From contig JAUHXA010000004.1 in the NCBI GenBank assembly GCA_030427245.1, forward strand, positions 124,001 through 188,000: a stretch of DNA of 64,000 nucleotides, written 5' to 3'. This DNA is from Bacteroidia bacterium. GTDB taxonomy: Bacteria; Bacteroidota; Bacteroidia; Chitinophagales; UBA2359. Under the pieces are notes generated by a model. It searched no databases, was not told the DNA's origin, and was given only the letters and a program-made list of their open reading frames with translations. Positions 18,424 through 27,099 of this stretch are shown piece by piece. Each line of letters starts with the position of its first letter. The first letter of the stretch is position 1. The translations under genes and the position numbers were made by a program.

Positions 18424-18455
18424 GTATGTAAATGATTGTTTTGTATATAACCTTA

Positions 18456-18530
18456 CTATTTCCTCAACTTTTGGTCTGGAGTACAGAAATAAAAAAAATA
18501 AAAACTGTTGTTTGAAATAGTAAAATTCAT
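18456..18530 (-). CDS. Phe/Tyr leader peptide of the aromatic amino acid operon
   Basis: A 24-codon frame too short for ordinary gene finding. It begins with ATG preceded by gaaaggg, a Shine-Dalgarno-like stretch that is better than most in this window. It reads MNFTISNNS, then F-Y-F-F-Y-F (codons 10-15, TTT TAT TTT TTT TAT TTC), then CTPDQKLRK and TAG. Six aromatic codons in a row directly upstream of the pheA operon are what a transcription attenuator needs. The codons for K-L-R near the end overlap the antiterminator arm agttgagg (18469-18462). A ribosome that reaches the stop would cover that arm and let the terminator form; a ribosome stalled for Phe or Tyr would leave it free. Family knowledge: classical phe and trp attenuators work this way. 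The application here is inference. Confidence 0.8.
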   Translation of the reverse strand: MNFTISNNSFYFFYFCTPDQKLRK

Positions 18531-18551
18531 TTTCCCTTTCTTTTGATGCTG

Positions 18552-18583
18552 TAAAGCTAAAGGAGTTTTTTTTCTCCACCAAA
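18552..18583 (-). promoter_or_regulatory. Bacteroidota-type promoter for the aromatic operon leader
   Basis: TTTG at 18583-18580 and TAGCTTTA at 18559-18552 match the Bacteroidota -33 TTTG and -7 TAnnTTTG boxes, with one mismatch in the last base and a 20-nt gap. Transcription would start roughly 15-20 nt before the leader-peptide ATG. The spacer holds a ggag-a8-ctcc hairpin. Confidence 0.55.
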
Positions 18584-18802
18584 TATTTATTGAAGAAATC
18601 GCAAAAAAAGGCATTTTTTTTGTCAATTATGGAAGCATTTGCCTTTTTCATTGAAAAACTATCAATTGCTAGTGAAGTGATGTGCTAAGACTATTTATAT
18701 TTTAGTCGAACTTGCAGGTCAGAGTGTTGAAGGACTGTCAATGTTATGATTTAATAACGGTAAATAAATAATCTAAATTGGGAAACTATTCTATTGCTGT
18801 TC

Positions 18803-19471
18803 CTAACCCAACCAATAGAATATTGCAGGAAGAACAAACCATAGGACAATCTGCCCCAAAATCAACCCAATTCCGTTTTCACCTCCAAAAACTTCTGATA
18901 AAAATAGTTTTCCTTTAACTACCTTATTCAATACCAGTACATTTGCTCTAATTTCGATAAGAAAAGCCACTGCAAAACTGAGAATGTTCCAATAGGCAGC
19001 CTCGGTACTATATAATTGTTGATTCCACCAAGTTGCGACAAAACCCCAACTTCCTGCTCCGATCAAACCGACAAAAATTAGAGGTAGGCAGCCCATGTCT
19101 CGCCAAGCTGTATGTCCTTCATCGTTTTTGAAGAATAGGAATACAATTGCCAAGCCTACCATTAAACCAACCATTTCTATGACTGCTTGCTCCAAAAAAA
19201 AATTCCAAATAGAAAGATCGAGTGTAGTTTGATTGAAGGCTATCAATAATGGCGGTACAAAAGGCAAGGCAAAAGTATATTCACGTTTTGCAGTCGCTTC
19301 AAAAACAGCTAAATACATTGTTTGATGAATGAGTAAAACGACCCAGCCAAGCATGATAATCAAACCATCGGCTGGGTAATTTTCCCTCATTATTAAGACT
19401 GCCAAATAACCGAGATAGGGCAAAATAGCATAGTAAAAATAGCTTGTTTTGTAAGCGAAGTTTTTCATCAA
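18803..19471 (-). CDS. Polytopic membrane protein next to a vWA gene
   Basis: 222 residues with about six hydrophobic segments spread along the whole length (for example near 12-28, 34-50, 66-82, 98-115, 125-145 and 200-220). No family recognised and no catalytic motif visible. It begins 3 bp after the stop of the von Willebrand A gene on the same strand, so the two are almost surely co-transcribed. A membrane partner for the cytosolic vWA protein is a reasonable guess. Confidence 0.72.
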   Translation of the reverse strand: MMKNFAYKTSYFYYAILPYLGYLAVLIMRENYPADGLIIMLGWVVLLIHQTMYLAVFEATAKREYTFALPFVPPLLIAFNQTTLDLSIWNFFLEQAVIEMVGLMVGLAIVFLFFKNDEGHTAWRDMGCLPLIFVGLIGAGSWGFVATWWNQQLYSTEAAYWNILSFAVAFLIEIRANVLVLNKVVKGKLFLSEVFGGENGIGLILGQIVLWFVLPAIFYWLG

Positions 19472-19474
19472 AAG

Positions 19475-20149
19475 CTAAAATACAATATTCTGCCCACTTG
19501 AAGCACTGGAAATGGATTGACTGATAAAACCAATCATTTTTTTGATTTCTGAGCCTGATGTCCCCACTTTTGCTAAGTGCTGAATACCCATGTCTTGCTG
19601 TGCCTTTCCAAAGCTGGACGAATGACCGACTCCAAACAAAATAGTTGTGAAAGAAAACATATTTTGCTCTTTGGATAAAATATGGTTGATTTCGGTTTTG
19701 ATTCTATTTGGCTGAACCTTAGAACTGTTGTCTGCACCATCGGTAATAACAAATAGCAAGGTTTTGGTGGTTACGCCCGATGCTTCCAGATTTTCTCGGT
19801 AATCAGTTGCCTGCTTCAACCCTTGCAAAGTTGCATCGTATAAAGCCGTTCCTCCTCCACTTGGTTTGAACTGTATGTTTGGAACTTGAAGAATGGGCTG
19901 AAATCCCGTTCGGACACTCACTCTTTCGTTGAATTCTATAACGGATACCAACAAATGATCCGCCACATGAGATTGCTGCATGGAAGCAACAAAATCATTG
20001 AATGCGTGATTGAGGTCACTGACATAGCTGTGTATGGAGGGCGAAACATCTACGACAAAAACGGCATTGATGGTTTCGTCAGTTTGGATGTCATCTGGAT
20101 TGAAGTTGTTGAAATTGAGGTCAAAATCTATATCTTGAAAGTTTTGCAT
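19475..20149 (-). CDS. von Willebrand factor type A (vWA) domain protein
   Basis: 224 residues, nearly all one vWA domain. The MIDAS metal site is complete: DVSPS (34-38, DxSxS), Thr101 in GGGTALYD, and Asp137 in ITDGADNSS. There is no signal peptide and no membrane segment, so it is cytosolic. The 30-residue N-terminal extension is rich in N, D and F. Such stand-alone bacterial vWA proteins usually bind a partner through the metal site; the polytopic membrane protein encoded 3 bp downstream is the obvious candidate. A 9-bp tandem repeat lies 26 bp upstream of the start. Confidence 0.86.
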   Translation of the reverse strand: MQNFQDIDFDLNFNNFNPDDIQTDETINAVFVVDVSPSIHSYVSDLNHAFNDFVASMQQSHVADHLLVSVIEFNERVSVRTGFQPILQVPNIQFKPSGGGTALYDATLQGLKQATDYRENLEASGVTTKTLLFVITDGADNSSKVQPNRIKTEINHILSKEQNMFSFTTILFGVGHSSSFGKAQQDMGIQHLAKVGTSGSEIKKMIGFISQSISSASSGQNIVF

Positions 20150-20175
20150 TTTTTTATGTATTTATGTTTATAAAT

Positions 20176-20229
20176 GTGGATGCTGTGGGTGCTGTGGATG
20201 CTGTGGATGCTGTGGATGCTGTGGATGCT
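20176..20229. repeat. 9-bp tandem repeat, six copies, upstream of the vWA gene
   Basis: gtggatgct is repeated six times in direct succession (second copy gtgggtgct). The array starts 26 bp upstream of the vWA start codon on the opposite-strand map, in the region expected to hold its promoter or 5' leader. Copy-number changes of 9 bp would shift promoter spacing without touching a reading frame. Confidence 0.92.
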
Positions 20230-20297
20230 AAAGGTACTAACCGGAACAAACAAAAGTTACACAAACCACCCAAAGCATCAACCAAGAATCCAAGGCA

Positions 20298-21089
20298 TCA
20301 ACTAAGTACGATATCTGTCGTCTTTGCGAATCGAATACCTTGCTTTTTGGCTTCTTGGTAAATCGGATCACCCAAATGTCCCAAACCTTGAACATCTGAC
20401 ATTACATCCTCTAATACCACAATTTTGTTTGCCAAATTGGGAGCGTATTTCATAGCTTGTTTCAAGCTCGTAGCAACGCAATGCGACTTAGCTTCTCCTA
20501 CCAAATAGACGGTTTGGAATCGTTCCAAAGTTCGGATAAGGTTTTGGTTAAGTTGAGTTTCGGGGCGGTCAGCTACGGGAACTTGTGCCATAAATATACC
20601 GAAATGCTCTGTCAAGGGGTAAGTGCCTTTGGCGACTGCTTGATACCATTTTCCTGAGCGTGTCCAACTAATGAGGGCTTGCATCAATTCATCGTGAAGG
20701 GCTGCACCTTTTGAGCCAATCAAACAGTGTTCGGGCCAAATAAAGTGTGGAAATTCACCTTGACTTTCCAAATCTGCTACATATTGAATAGCAGCTTGCG
20801 GCGAAAAACGAGGAGTCCATTGACCTTCGTTGATTTCGTTGAGGGTGATTTGGGTGAAAGGTGAAGGGAATTTGCCATTTTTGTCCATCCAAAAGGAAGG
20901 ATGCGAAATGTCATTGACGGGATGTGAATCCAAGGTAACACAGATGTGGTCTATGAATTGTTGGTTGTTTTCGATAAATTTTCGAAGACGAAGCATGTCT
21001 TGTTCTGCGCCATTGACGTATAGGGCACCATTGGGGTGACAAAAATCATATTGGGAATCAATGACTAATAGAGCATTTTTATTTCTCAT
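20298..21089 (-). CDS. Isochorismatase-family hydrolase, nicotinamidase-like
   Basis: 263 residues of the cysteine hydrolase fold. The catalytic triad can be placed: Asp11 in LLVIDSQYDF, Lys154 in VAKGTYP, and nucleophile Cys204 in GEAKSHCVATS. The metal site TLDSHP (Asp54, His56) and the WPEHCLIGSKGA loop (118-129) match nicotinamidases, which convert nicotinamide to nicotinate in NAD salvage. The protein is longer than E. coli PncA by about 50 residues, mostly in a mid-protein insertion around 60-95 (NDISHPSFW...). Other isochorismatase-type amidases remain possible. Confidence 0.85.
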   Translation of the reverse strand: MRNKNALLVIDSQYDFCHPNGALYVNGAEQDMLRLRKFIENNQQFIDHICVTLDSHPVNDISHPSFWMDKNGKFPSPFTQITLNEINEGQWTPRFSPQAAIQYVADLESQGEFPHFIWPEHCLIGSKGAALHDELMQALISWTRSGKWYQAVAKGTYPLTEHFGIFMAQVPVADRPETQLNQNLIRTLERFQTVYLVGEAKSHCVATSLKQAMKYAPNLANKIVVLEDVMSDVQGLGHLGDPIYQEAKKQGIRFAKTTDIVLS

Positions 21090-21506
21090 TTTGAGACTAT
21101 TTTAAAAAGTTAAAGTAAATGCCAGCTGGTTTAAAGTAAGTTATTGTAATAAGTACACTATCCTTAACGTAGTACAAACACAAATAGTTCGTGTAAAACG
21201 TACACTTTTAACATTTAATTATTCCTTATTTATTACTTGATGTAAACCTGATTATTTCATTTTTTTAGAATTCATTATCCTTTCCCTTAATTTCTTATTG
21301 AAGATATATTGTCAAGTAACCAAACTTTCCTCAATTATGTCATAGGCTTGCTTTGTTTTCATAAAATAAATATAATCAGTTGTTTACAAATAAATATTGA
21401 GTATTTTTTTGTTTAACTAATGCTTAAAGAACGAAGAGCAGTAACAAGATTGGTCAAAAGTCAGTATAATATAAATGTAAAAATTGCCCATTAAAGCCCT
21501 TATAAT
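21090..21506. other. Gene-free AT-rich intergenic region
   Basis: Between the divergent nicotinamidase-like and histidine kinase genes. AT-rich with no convincing frame, hairpin or repeat. It must hold both promoters, but I could not place boxes with confidence. Confidence 0.4.
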
Positions 21507-22988
21507 ATGCCCGAAATTTACGGTAAAAAAGATACCTCTATTGCCCATGCCGTTCCAACGGCCTATAATGATTACATACCCACCATTTTTCCTATCTCGG
21601 ATGCGATGATTATCATGGACAGCCAATATCGCATCACTTTTACCAACAATCATGCACAAAAAATTTTTGATTTTCAGACAGAGGACTTGCTCCACAAGCA
21701 TATCAAACGCTTTATAAGCAAAAAACACTTGAAGTTATTTGTCGAAAAAGTAGCTAGTTGTTTTAGTGGATTATCTGCCGAATGTGACCTCGAAATTTTG
21801 TGTCAAAGAAATGATGGTTCCGTTTTTCCTGCACTGCTAAAAATTAAGCCCCTTACCAGTGGAACAACAAATTCAGTTGCTATCGTATTTTCAGATGCCA
21901 ATTATTACAGGCTTGAAGAAGAACGTTCACTCCTTCAACAATTTTCTGTGGAGTATGCTAAAGAGGCTGTTTTTTGGCTGGATAAAAAAGGCAATATATT
22001 GTATGCCAATGAAAAAGCATGTGAGGTAACAGGATACAATTCACTGGAACTGTATTTGACAAACGCCTCCTTGTTGGCTCCTACAATGCAACTAAAGAAT
22101 TGGGCAAGACTTTGGAAAGACCTCAAACAGCGAGGAAAAAACACCTTTGAACTATATATAAAAAATAAGAACAACAAATCTGCCCCTTTCGAAGTCGCAG
22201 CTAATTATACGGCTTTAGAGGGGAAGGAATACATCTGTTTGTTTGCACAAAATATCAGTTCCAGAAAGCTCAAGGAAAAGCAGATTGAAGAATATGCTAA
22301 AGCACTGGAACGCCGCAATAGAGAACTGGAAGAATTCAACTATCTTACTTCTCATCATTTGAAGGAGCCTCTTCGACGAATCAGTGGATTTATTCAAATT
22401 CTGGACAGACGATATAGAGATAAATTAGACAGCGATGCACATGAATTTATTGAATATGTAGTTGATGGGGTGAACAGAATGGAAGAACTATTGAAGGATT
22501 TGTCTTACTATTCCGATCTAAGCCTTCGACACAAATCCTTCAATTTCATTTCTTTGGAGCGGGTTTATGATGCAGCTATTGAAACATTACACAAAGAAAT
22601 CACTAAAAGTAAGGCCATCATTACCCATCAAATACTTCCAGATATTGTGGGCGATTCCTTTGAACTGATTCACCTTTTCACCAACTTAATTCGCAACGCT
22701 ATCCAATATTGTGGTGATAAAACTCCCAAAATACATATCAATGTAGAAAGAGGTGATAAGTTTTGGACTTTTTCTGTCAAAGATGACGGCATCGGCATCG
22801 AACCTGATTACCGAGAGAAGGTTTTTCGTATTTTTAACCAACTCGAAAAATCTGAAAATATACAGGCGGGAACAGGCATTGGCTTATCTATTTGTCGCAG
22901 AATTGTCGAAAAACACAATGGACATATTTGGCTGGGTTCAGATAGCTGCAAGGGAGTCACAGTCTATTTTACGTTGCCTATCCTGTAA
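21507..22988 (+). CDS. PAS-domain sensor histidine kinase
   Basis: 493 residues, no membrane segments, so a cytosolic sensor. Two PAS domains: about 25-130 (MIIMDSQYRITFTNNHAQKIF) and about 150-250 (AVFWLDKKGNILYANEKACEVTGY, named here by its ends only). A helical linker leads to the HisKA block FNYLTSHHLKEPLRR, where His283 should be phosphorylated. HATPase motifs are present: N box LIRNAIQY, G1 DDGIGI, F box FRIFNQL, G2 GTGIGLSICRRIVEKHNG. The residue after the phospho-His is His284, where most kinases have Asp or Glu. No response regulator gene adjoins it, so the partner is elsewhere. Confidence 0.92.
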   Translation: MPEIYGKKDTSIAHAVPTAYNDYIPTIFPISDAMIIMDSQYRITFTNNHAQKIFDFQTEDLLHKHIKRFISKKHLKLFVEKVASCFSGLSAECDLEILCQRNDGSVFPALLKIKPLTSGTTNSVAIVFSDANYYRLEEERSLLQQFSVEYAKEAVFWLDKKGNILYANEKACEVTGYNSLELYLTNASLLAPTMQLKNWARLWKDLKQRGKNTFELYIKNKNNKSAPFEVAANYTALEGKEYICLFAQNISSRKLKEKQIEEYAKALERRNRELEEFNYLTSHHLKEPLRRISGFIQILDRRYRDKLDSDAHEFIEYVVDGVNRMEELLKDLSYYSDLSLRHKSFNFISLERVYDAAIETLHKEITKSKAIITHQILPDIVGDSFELIHLFTNLIRNAIQYCGDKTPKIHINVERGDKFWTFSVKDDGIGIEPDYREKVFRIFNQLEKSENIQAGTGIGLSICRRIVEKHNGHIWLGSDSCKGVTVYFTLPIL

Positions 22989-23059
22989 GTATTTTGATTT
23001 TAATTCTAACCTTTCTGTGTATTCCTTCAAATCTGTGGTCAAAATCTGATGGCATTTTT

Positions 23060-23067
23060 TATCTTTG
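23060..23067 (+). promoter_or_regulatory. -7 box of the deoxynucleoside kinase promoter
   Basis: TATCTTTG matches the Bacteroidota -7 consensus TAnnTTTG exactly, 28 nt before the GTG start. No clear TTTG was found at -33. Confidence 0.5.
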
Positions 23068-23095
23068 TGCAGTCTCAAATCAAAAATAAACACAG

Positions 23096-23734
23096 GTGAA
23101 AGACGGGAACAAAAGAATTAAACACATTGCAATTGCTGGAAATATAGGTGCGGGTAAAACCACATTGGCAAGTTTATTGGGCAAACATTTTGGATGGCAT
23201 GTCTATTATGAAGATGTAGAAAAAAATCCTTATTTGGAAGACTTCTATGAAAACATGCCTCGTTGGTCTTTTAATTTGCAGGTCTATTTTTTGAACAGCC
23301 GCTTCAATCAAATCATTGAAATTCAAAAAGGTAACCGAGTTGTTATTCAAGATCGCACAATTTATGAGGATGCCCATATTTTTGCGCCCAACTTGTACGA
23401 AATGAACTTGATGTCGAAACGGGATTTTGAAAACTATGTGAACCTCTTCAAAACAATTGCCTCTCTTTTCAGTCCGCCTGATCTGTTGATTTACTTGAAG
23501 GCTTCAACGCCTACTTTAGTCAAACAAATCAGTCGTCGTGGCCGAGATTATGAAGATAAAATTCGCTTAGACTATCTCAACCGCCTCAACAACTACTACA
23601 ACAATTGGATCGAAAACTATAAGGAAGGAAACCTCTTGGTTATCAATGTAGATGACATCAACTTCGCCGACAAACGAGAAGATTTGGGTGAAGTGATTAA
23701 TCGGGTTTCGGCGGAGTTACATGGCTTGTTTTAA
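23096..23734 (+). CDS. Deoxynucleoside kinase
   Basis: 212 residues of the dNK/dGK-dAK family, phosphorylating deoxynucleosides for salvage. P-loop GNIGAGKTT (15-23); YYEDVEKNPYLEDFY with the substrate-binding Glu; the DRS-like motif as QDRTIYEDAHIF (with Arg and the downstream Glu-Asp); the lid SRRGRDYEDKIRLDYL, with arginines contacting phosphates. The start is GTG at 23096; no in-frame ATG precedes the P-loop, and a good -7 box lies 28 nt upstream. The gene overlaps the convergent secreted-protein gene by 4 bp at its 3' end. Confidence 0.92.
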   Translation: MKDGNKRIKHIAIAGNIGAGKTTLASLLGKHFGWHVYYEDVEKNPYLEDFYENMPRWSFNLQVYFLNSRFNQIIEIQKGNRVVIQDRTIYEDAHIFAPNLYEMNLMSKRDFENYVNLFKTIASLFSPPDLLIYLKASTPTLVKQISRRGRDYEDKIRLDYLNRLNNYYNNWIENYKEGNLLVINVDDINFADKREDLGEVINRVSAELHGLF

Positions 23735-24366
23735 TGATACGTTTTTCCTCCAAAAATATACGAACAATTAGGGATGGCAGTCAATCGAAAACGATATTTT
23801 TTCATCGTATTTGAGTCGCTCTTTCCGTTTCCTGCAATGTAATTTCCTTCATCTATTGAAATAAAACGAATGATTTCGTTGCCCATCTTAAAGGTGGTTT
23901 TGCCATTGTTGTTGGGAGATAATGCAATAAAAGCTGTTTTGCCATTAGCAGGATTTTCTACCTTTCCTTCAAAAATACATTCATTGAAGTCGTATTTCAG
24001 GTGACCTTTGTATTTCAACTTGGATGTTAACCAAACCGTTTTTCTACCGTCTTTGAAGGGTGTCAGGATTTCGTAATCTATTTGGACTTCAATATCGTTC
24101 CACGCATTTTTAATTTCATAGTCGACCTTACACGCAGGTAGTTTTTGAGCATGTTGCACTAAAGGTTTGAAGTAAGAGCTGGGACTACAGATTTCCACAA
24201 ATTTTATCCCATTGGGAGTTTTTTGTACCTGCTGTGCTTTTTCTACTCGTAGTTGGTATTTTTTGAAGGTTGATGTCGAGGAAGTTGGTCGTTGGGCATA
24301 AGCAATTTGAAGGCACAACATAGAAGTAAAAACAAAGTAACATAAGATTGAAAGTAGATTTTTCAT
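23731..24366 (-). CDS. Secreted protein of unknown function
   Basis: 211 residues with a clear signal peptide (MKNLLSILCYFVFTSMLCL, cleavage likely after AYAQ near residue 25). The mature part is predicted beta-rich with several hydrophobic-polar alternations (WNDIEVQIDYEIL, VWLTSKLKYKG) and a few cysteines. It has no T9SS sorting domain. I do not recognise the family. The gene ends inside the last codon of the convergent deoxynucleoside kinase gene. Confidence 0.72.
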   Translation of the reverse strand: MKNLLSILCYFVFTSMLCLQIAYAQRPTSSTSTFKKYQLRVEKAQQVQKTPNGIKFVEICSPSSYFKPLVQHAQKLPACKVDYEIKNAWNDIEVQIDYEILTPFKDGRKTVWLTSKLKYKGHLKYDFNECIFEGKVENPANGKTAFIALSPNNNGKTTFKMGNEIIRFISIDEGNYIAGNGKSDSNTMKKYRFRLTAIPNCSYIFGGKTYH

Positions 24367-24452
24367 GGTTTATCAAATTTGAAGTTTGAAAATGAATACG
24401 CTACTTTATGACTGTTTTGAAGGACATGTTACTGCTCAAGTACATTTTTTTC

Positions 24453-26879
24453 TTACTGCAATGCTACAATGCTCACCCCTTGACCTCCATACTGTGGTTC
24501 TTCGTCTCTCACTTCTTGCACTTGTTTATAACTCTTCAACATTCGACGAATTGCTTTGCGGAGAATTCCGTCTCCAATACCATGAATAATTTTGAGTTCA
24601 TCTACACTATAAATCAGTGCCTTATCAATCAATGATTCGACCACACTCAATGCCTCCTCACGTCTCATTCCACGCACATCTATATTGCTATCAAACTCGG
24701 CACTTGCTTGTAGCGAGTTATAATAAGAAGTAGATTTTTTTTCCTCTTTGGGTTCAACCGCTTCAACCGCTACGATTTTCTTCAATTTGACATGGGTTTT
24801 GAGGCGATCAAATTGGACGATTGCTGCATTTTTGCGGAGTTCTAGGACTTCACCAATTTCTTTTCCATCCCTCAACCGCACATAAGAACCTACTTTGATC
24901 GGTTTGTCGGTATCTCGATAATAGAGTTTGTCTTTGAGGATTTCAACATGTTTGTTCAGTTTCTCTTTATCCTTTTCTATATCTTGTTTGATTTTGCGAA
25001 TCAGTTGTTTGTCCTCTTTGTTTTCGTTCCAGTTTTTCACCTTGTTCTCAAAACGTCGGTTGGCTTCCTGCAAAAAGGTAAGCGCCTTCTCTTTCGTTTC
25101 CAAGATGATTTCTTTCTTTTGCTTTTCCAATCCTTCCTTCAATTTAGCATAATCAGCCAACATCGCATCCATCTGAACATTCTTTGCAGCCAAAGCTCTT
25201 TCTTTTTTCACAATCGCTTGCTTTTCTTTTCGCATCTTGGACAAAAGCTCGTCAAACTCTTTATAATCAGCATCTACTCTTCGCTTGGCTTCTTCAATCA
25301 AGTCTTTTGGTAGCCCACTTTTTTGTGCCAACTCAAAGGCAAAAGAACTACCAGGTTTGCCCATCTCCAATTTGTAAAGCGGCGAAAGGGTGCGGTAATC
25401 AAAAGCCATTGCACCATTGACAATTCCAGAAGTGTCTGTTGCAAACACCTTCAAATTGGAATAATGTGTGGTGATGATTCCATAGCAAAACTTCTTGTTC
25501 AATCGCTCCAAAATCGTTTCGGCTATTGCACCACCCAAAGCGGGGTCGGTTCCCGAACCAAATTCATCAATCAACAAAAGCGTTTTGGCATCAGCATGTT
25601 CTACAAAAAAGCGCATATTTTTGAGACGAGAACTGTAAGTACTCAAGTCGTTTTCGATGGATTGCTCATCGCCTATGTCCACAAACATATTGCGAAAAAT
25701 AGTCATTACCGAATGGTCATTTGTTGGGACCAACATACCCGACTGCAGCATCAACTGGAGTAAACCGACTGTTTTGAGCATGACCGACTTTCCTCCTGCA
25801 TTTGGACCACTGACCACCAAAATTCTATTTGCCAACGACAATTCAAAAGTTAATGGAACCGTTTCTTTTTTTTCTGCCTTGTTTTTGAGGAAAAGCAGTG
25901 GATGGCGGGCATTGTAAATTTCTATTGTTTTGGTGTTCGATATGAAAGGTTTGTGGGCATTCATATCCCAAGCCAATCGTGCTTTTGCTCGAATAAAATC
26001 TATGACTCCCAAAAGTCTTTGGTAGTGTTCGATGTCTTCGGTGTGTTCTCGAATGAAGGCGGTGAGGGTTTGAAGGATGCGATATATTTCTCGTTTTTCA
26101 GCCATTTGGAGTTCGACAATCGCATTGCTGATTTGCAATGTAGAGTCGGGCTCGATATAGGTGACACTTCCCGTATTGGATTCATCGTGAATAATGCCTC
26201 TAAACTTCCGCTTGTGTTCTGCTTTAACCGCCAATACCCTTCGACCATTTCGAACCGTTTCTACAGTATCTGCCAGCCAATTGTTCTTTTTGTACTCGCT
26301 GATTACGGCATTAAATTTTTTCTGTAAATCGGTGAACTGTGAATTGATTGCCCGACGGATGTTGAGCAATTCTTTGGAGGCATCAGACCGAATTTTTCCA
26401 TTTTCGTCAATGATGTTTTTGATTTGGTGCAGCAGGTCTTGCTGAAAATTGAGGTCTTTGAGGATGGAAAGCAAAGCGGGATAACGCTCACGTTTTTCGT
26501 CTCCTTCTCTGCCAAAGTATCTCGATATTTCAAATACTGTTTGCAGGACTTGAAATATTCTGAACAATTGCTGCTCATTCAATACGGAGTTGCTGACATT
26601 CAGCAAATCTATCTCGCTTTTGAGATCGAGATAGTTGTGAGAAGGAAAAGGTTTTTCCTCCACCATCAAAAGTTGTTTGAAGTCTGAAACCTGTGCCAAC
26701 AATCTTTCGATTCTTTCAGCATCATTCTGTATCCGAATTTTCTGCACCAATTGTTTGCCTAATGGACTGTAACATTTTTCGGTGAGTAACTCCAATACTT
26801 TGTCAAACTCTAACTTTGTATATAAATCTCTGGGATATAATCGAGTAGGTATTCTTCGTCTTTTATTTGTCTCCGACAT
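24453..26879 (-). CDS. mutS2: MutS2 protein (endonuclease / ribosome-collision factor)
   Basis: 808 residues from the ATG at 26879 (MSETNKRRRIP). A longer frame reaching 27002 adds 41 residues of low conservation and is not preferred. Core and clamp region about 1-330; ATPase with Walker A GPNAGGKS (358-365), Walker B LLLIDEFGSGTDP (Asp438, Glu439), and the MutS signature STYSSRLKNM. A long coiled coil follows (about 520-640, K/E rich), then a KOW-like part and a C-terminal Smr nuclease domain with the DVRGMRREEA (LDxR-like) and IHGIGDGILRKAI motifs. Family knowledge: MutS2 suppresses recombination and, in Bacillus, splits collided ribosomes. Confidence 0.94.
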   Translation of the reverse strand: MSETNKRRRIPTRLYPRDLYTKLEFDKVLELLTEKCYSPLGKQLVQKIRIQNDAERIERLLAQVSDFKQLLMVEEKPFPSHNYLDLKSEIDLLNVSNSVLNEQQLFRIFQVLQTVFEISRYFGREGDEKRERYPALLSILKDLNFQQDLLHQIKNIIDENGKIRSDASKELLNIRRAINSQFTDLQKKFNAVISEYKKNNWLADTVETVRNGRRVLAVKAEHKRKFRGIIHDESNTGSVTYIEPDSTLQISNAIVELQMAEKREIYRILQTLTAFIREHTEDIEHYQRLLGVIDFIRAKARLAWDMNAHKPFISNTKTIEIYNARHPLLFLKNKAEKKETVPLTFELSLANRILVVSGPNAGGKSVMLKTVGLLQLMLQSGMLVPTNDHSVMTIFRNMFVDIGDEQSIENDLSTYSSRLKNMRFFVEHADAKTLLLIDEFGSGTDPALGGAIAETILERLNKKFCYGIITTHYSNLKVFATDTSGIVNGAMAFDYRTLSPLYKLEMGKPGSSFAFELAQKSGLPKDLIEEAKRRVDADYKEFDELLSKMRKEKQAIVKKERALAAKNVQMDAMLADYAKLKEGLEKQKKEIILETKEKALTFLQEANRRFENKVKNWNENKEDKQLIRKIKQDIEKDKEKLNKHVEILKDKLYYRDTDKPIKVGSYVRLRDGKEIGEVLELRKNAAIVQFDRLKTHVKLKKIVAVEAVEPKEEKKSTSYYNSLQASAEFDSNIDVRGMRREEALSVVESLIDKALIYSVDELKIIHGIGDGILRKAIRRMLKSYKQVQEVRDEEPQYGGQGVSIVALQ

Positions 26880-27099
26880 CTGTTCTTTTTCACTTAACTT
26901 AAATAGAGCAGTTACAACATAGTTGTTTTGTATTAAGTTCCATTTTTTTTTTGAAGTGGGATAAAAAATGCGAGAAGATAGACCAATTAACTTGGCAACC
27001 AATAATTCAAAAAATAGGTTTTAGTAATAACTATTTTAGCGTAGTTAAAACAAAATCCCACTTCTGGCATCTCTCCTCCTGTCTTGTCCAAATAATAAA

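Noticed and set aside
18385-18651. An 88-codon frame rich in Phe and Tyr on the minus strand upstream of pheA
   Set aside because: It runs through the terminator hairpin and T-run, so a protein gene is unlikely. A 24-codon frame in a different phase (18530-18456) has a better ribosome site and ends before the terminator, and fits a leader peptide.
20164-20361. Plus-strand frame coding a VDA-type repeat peptide
   Set aside because: It is only the translation of the 9-bp repeat followed by the opposite strand of the nicotinamidase-like gene; no start context or homology.
26880-27002. Longer N-terminus for MutS2
   Set aside because: The extra 41 residues lack family similarity, and the ATG at 26879 gives the usual length.
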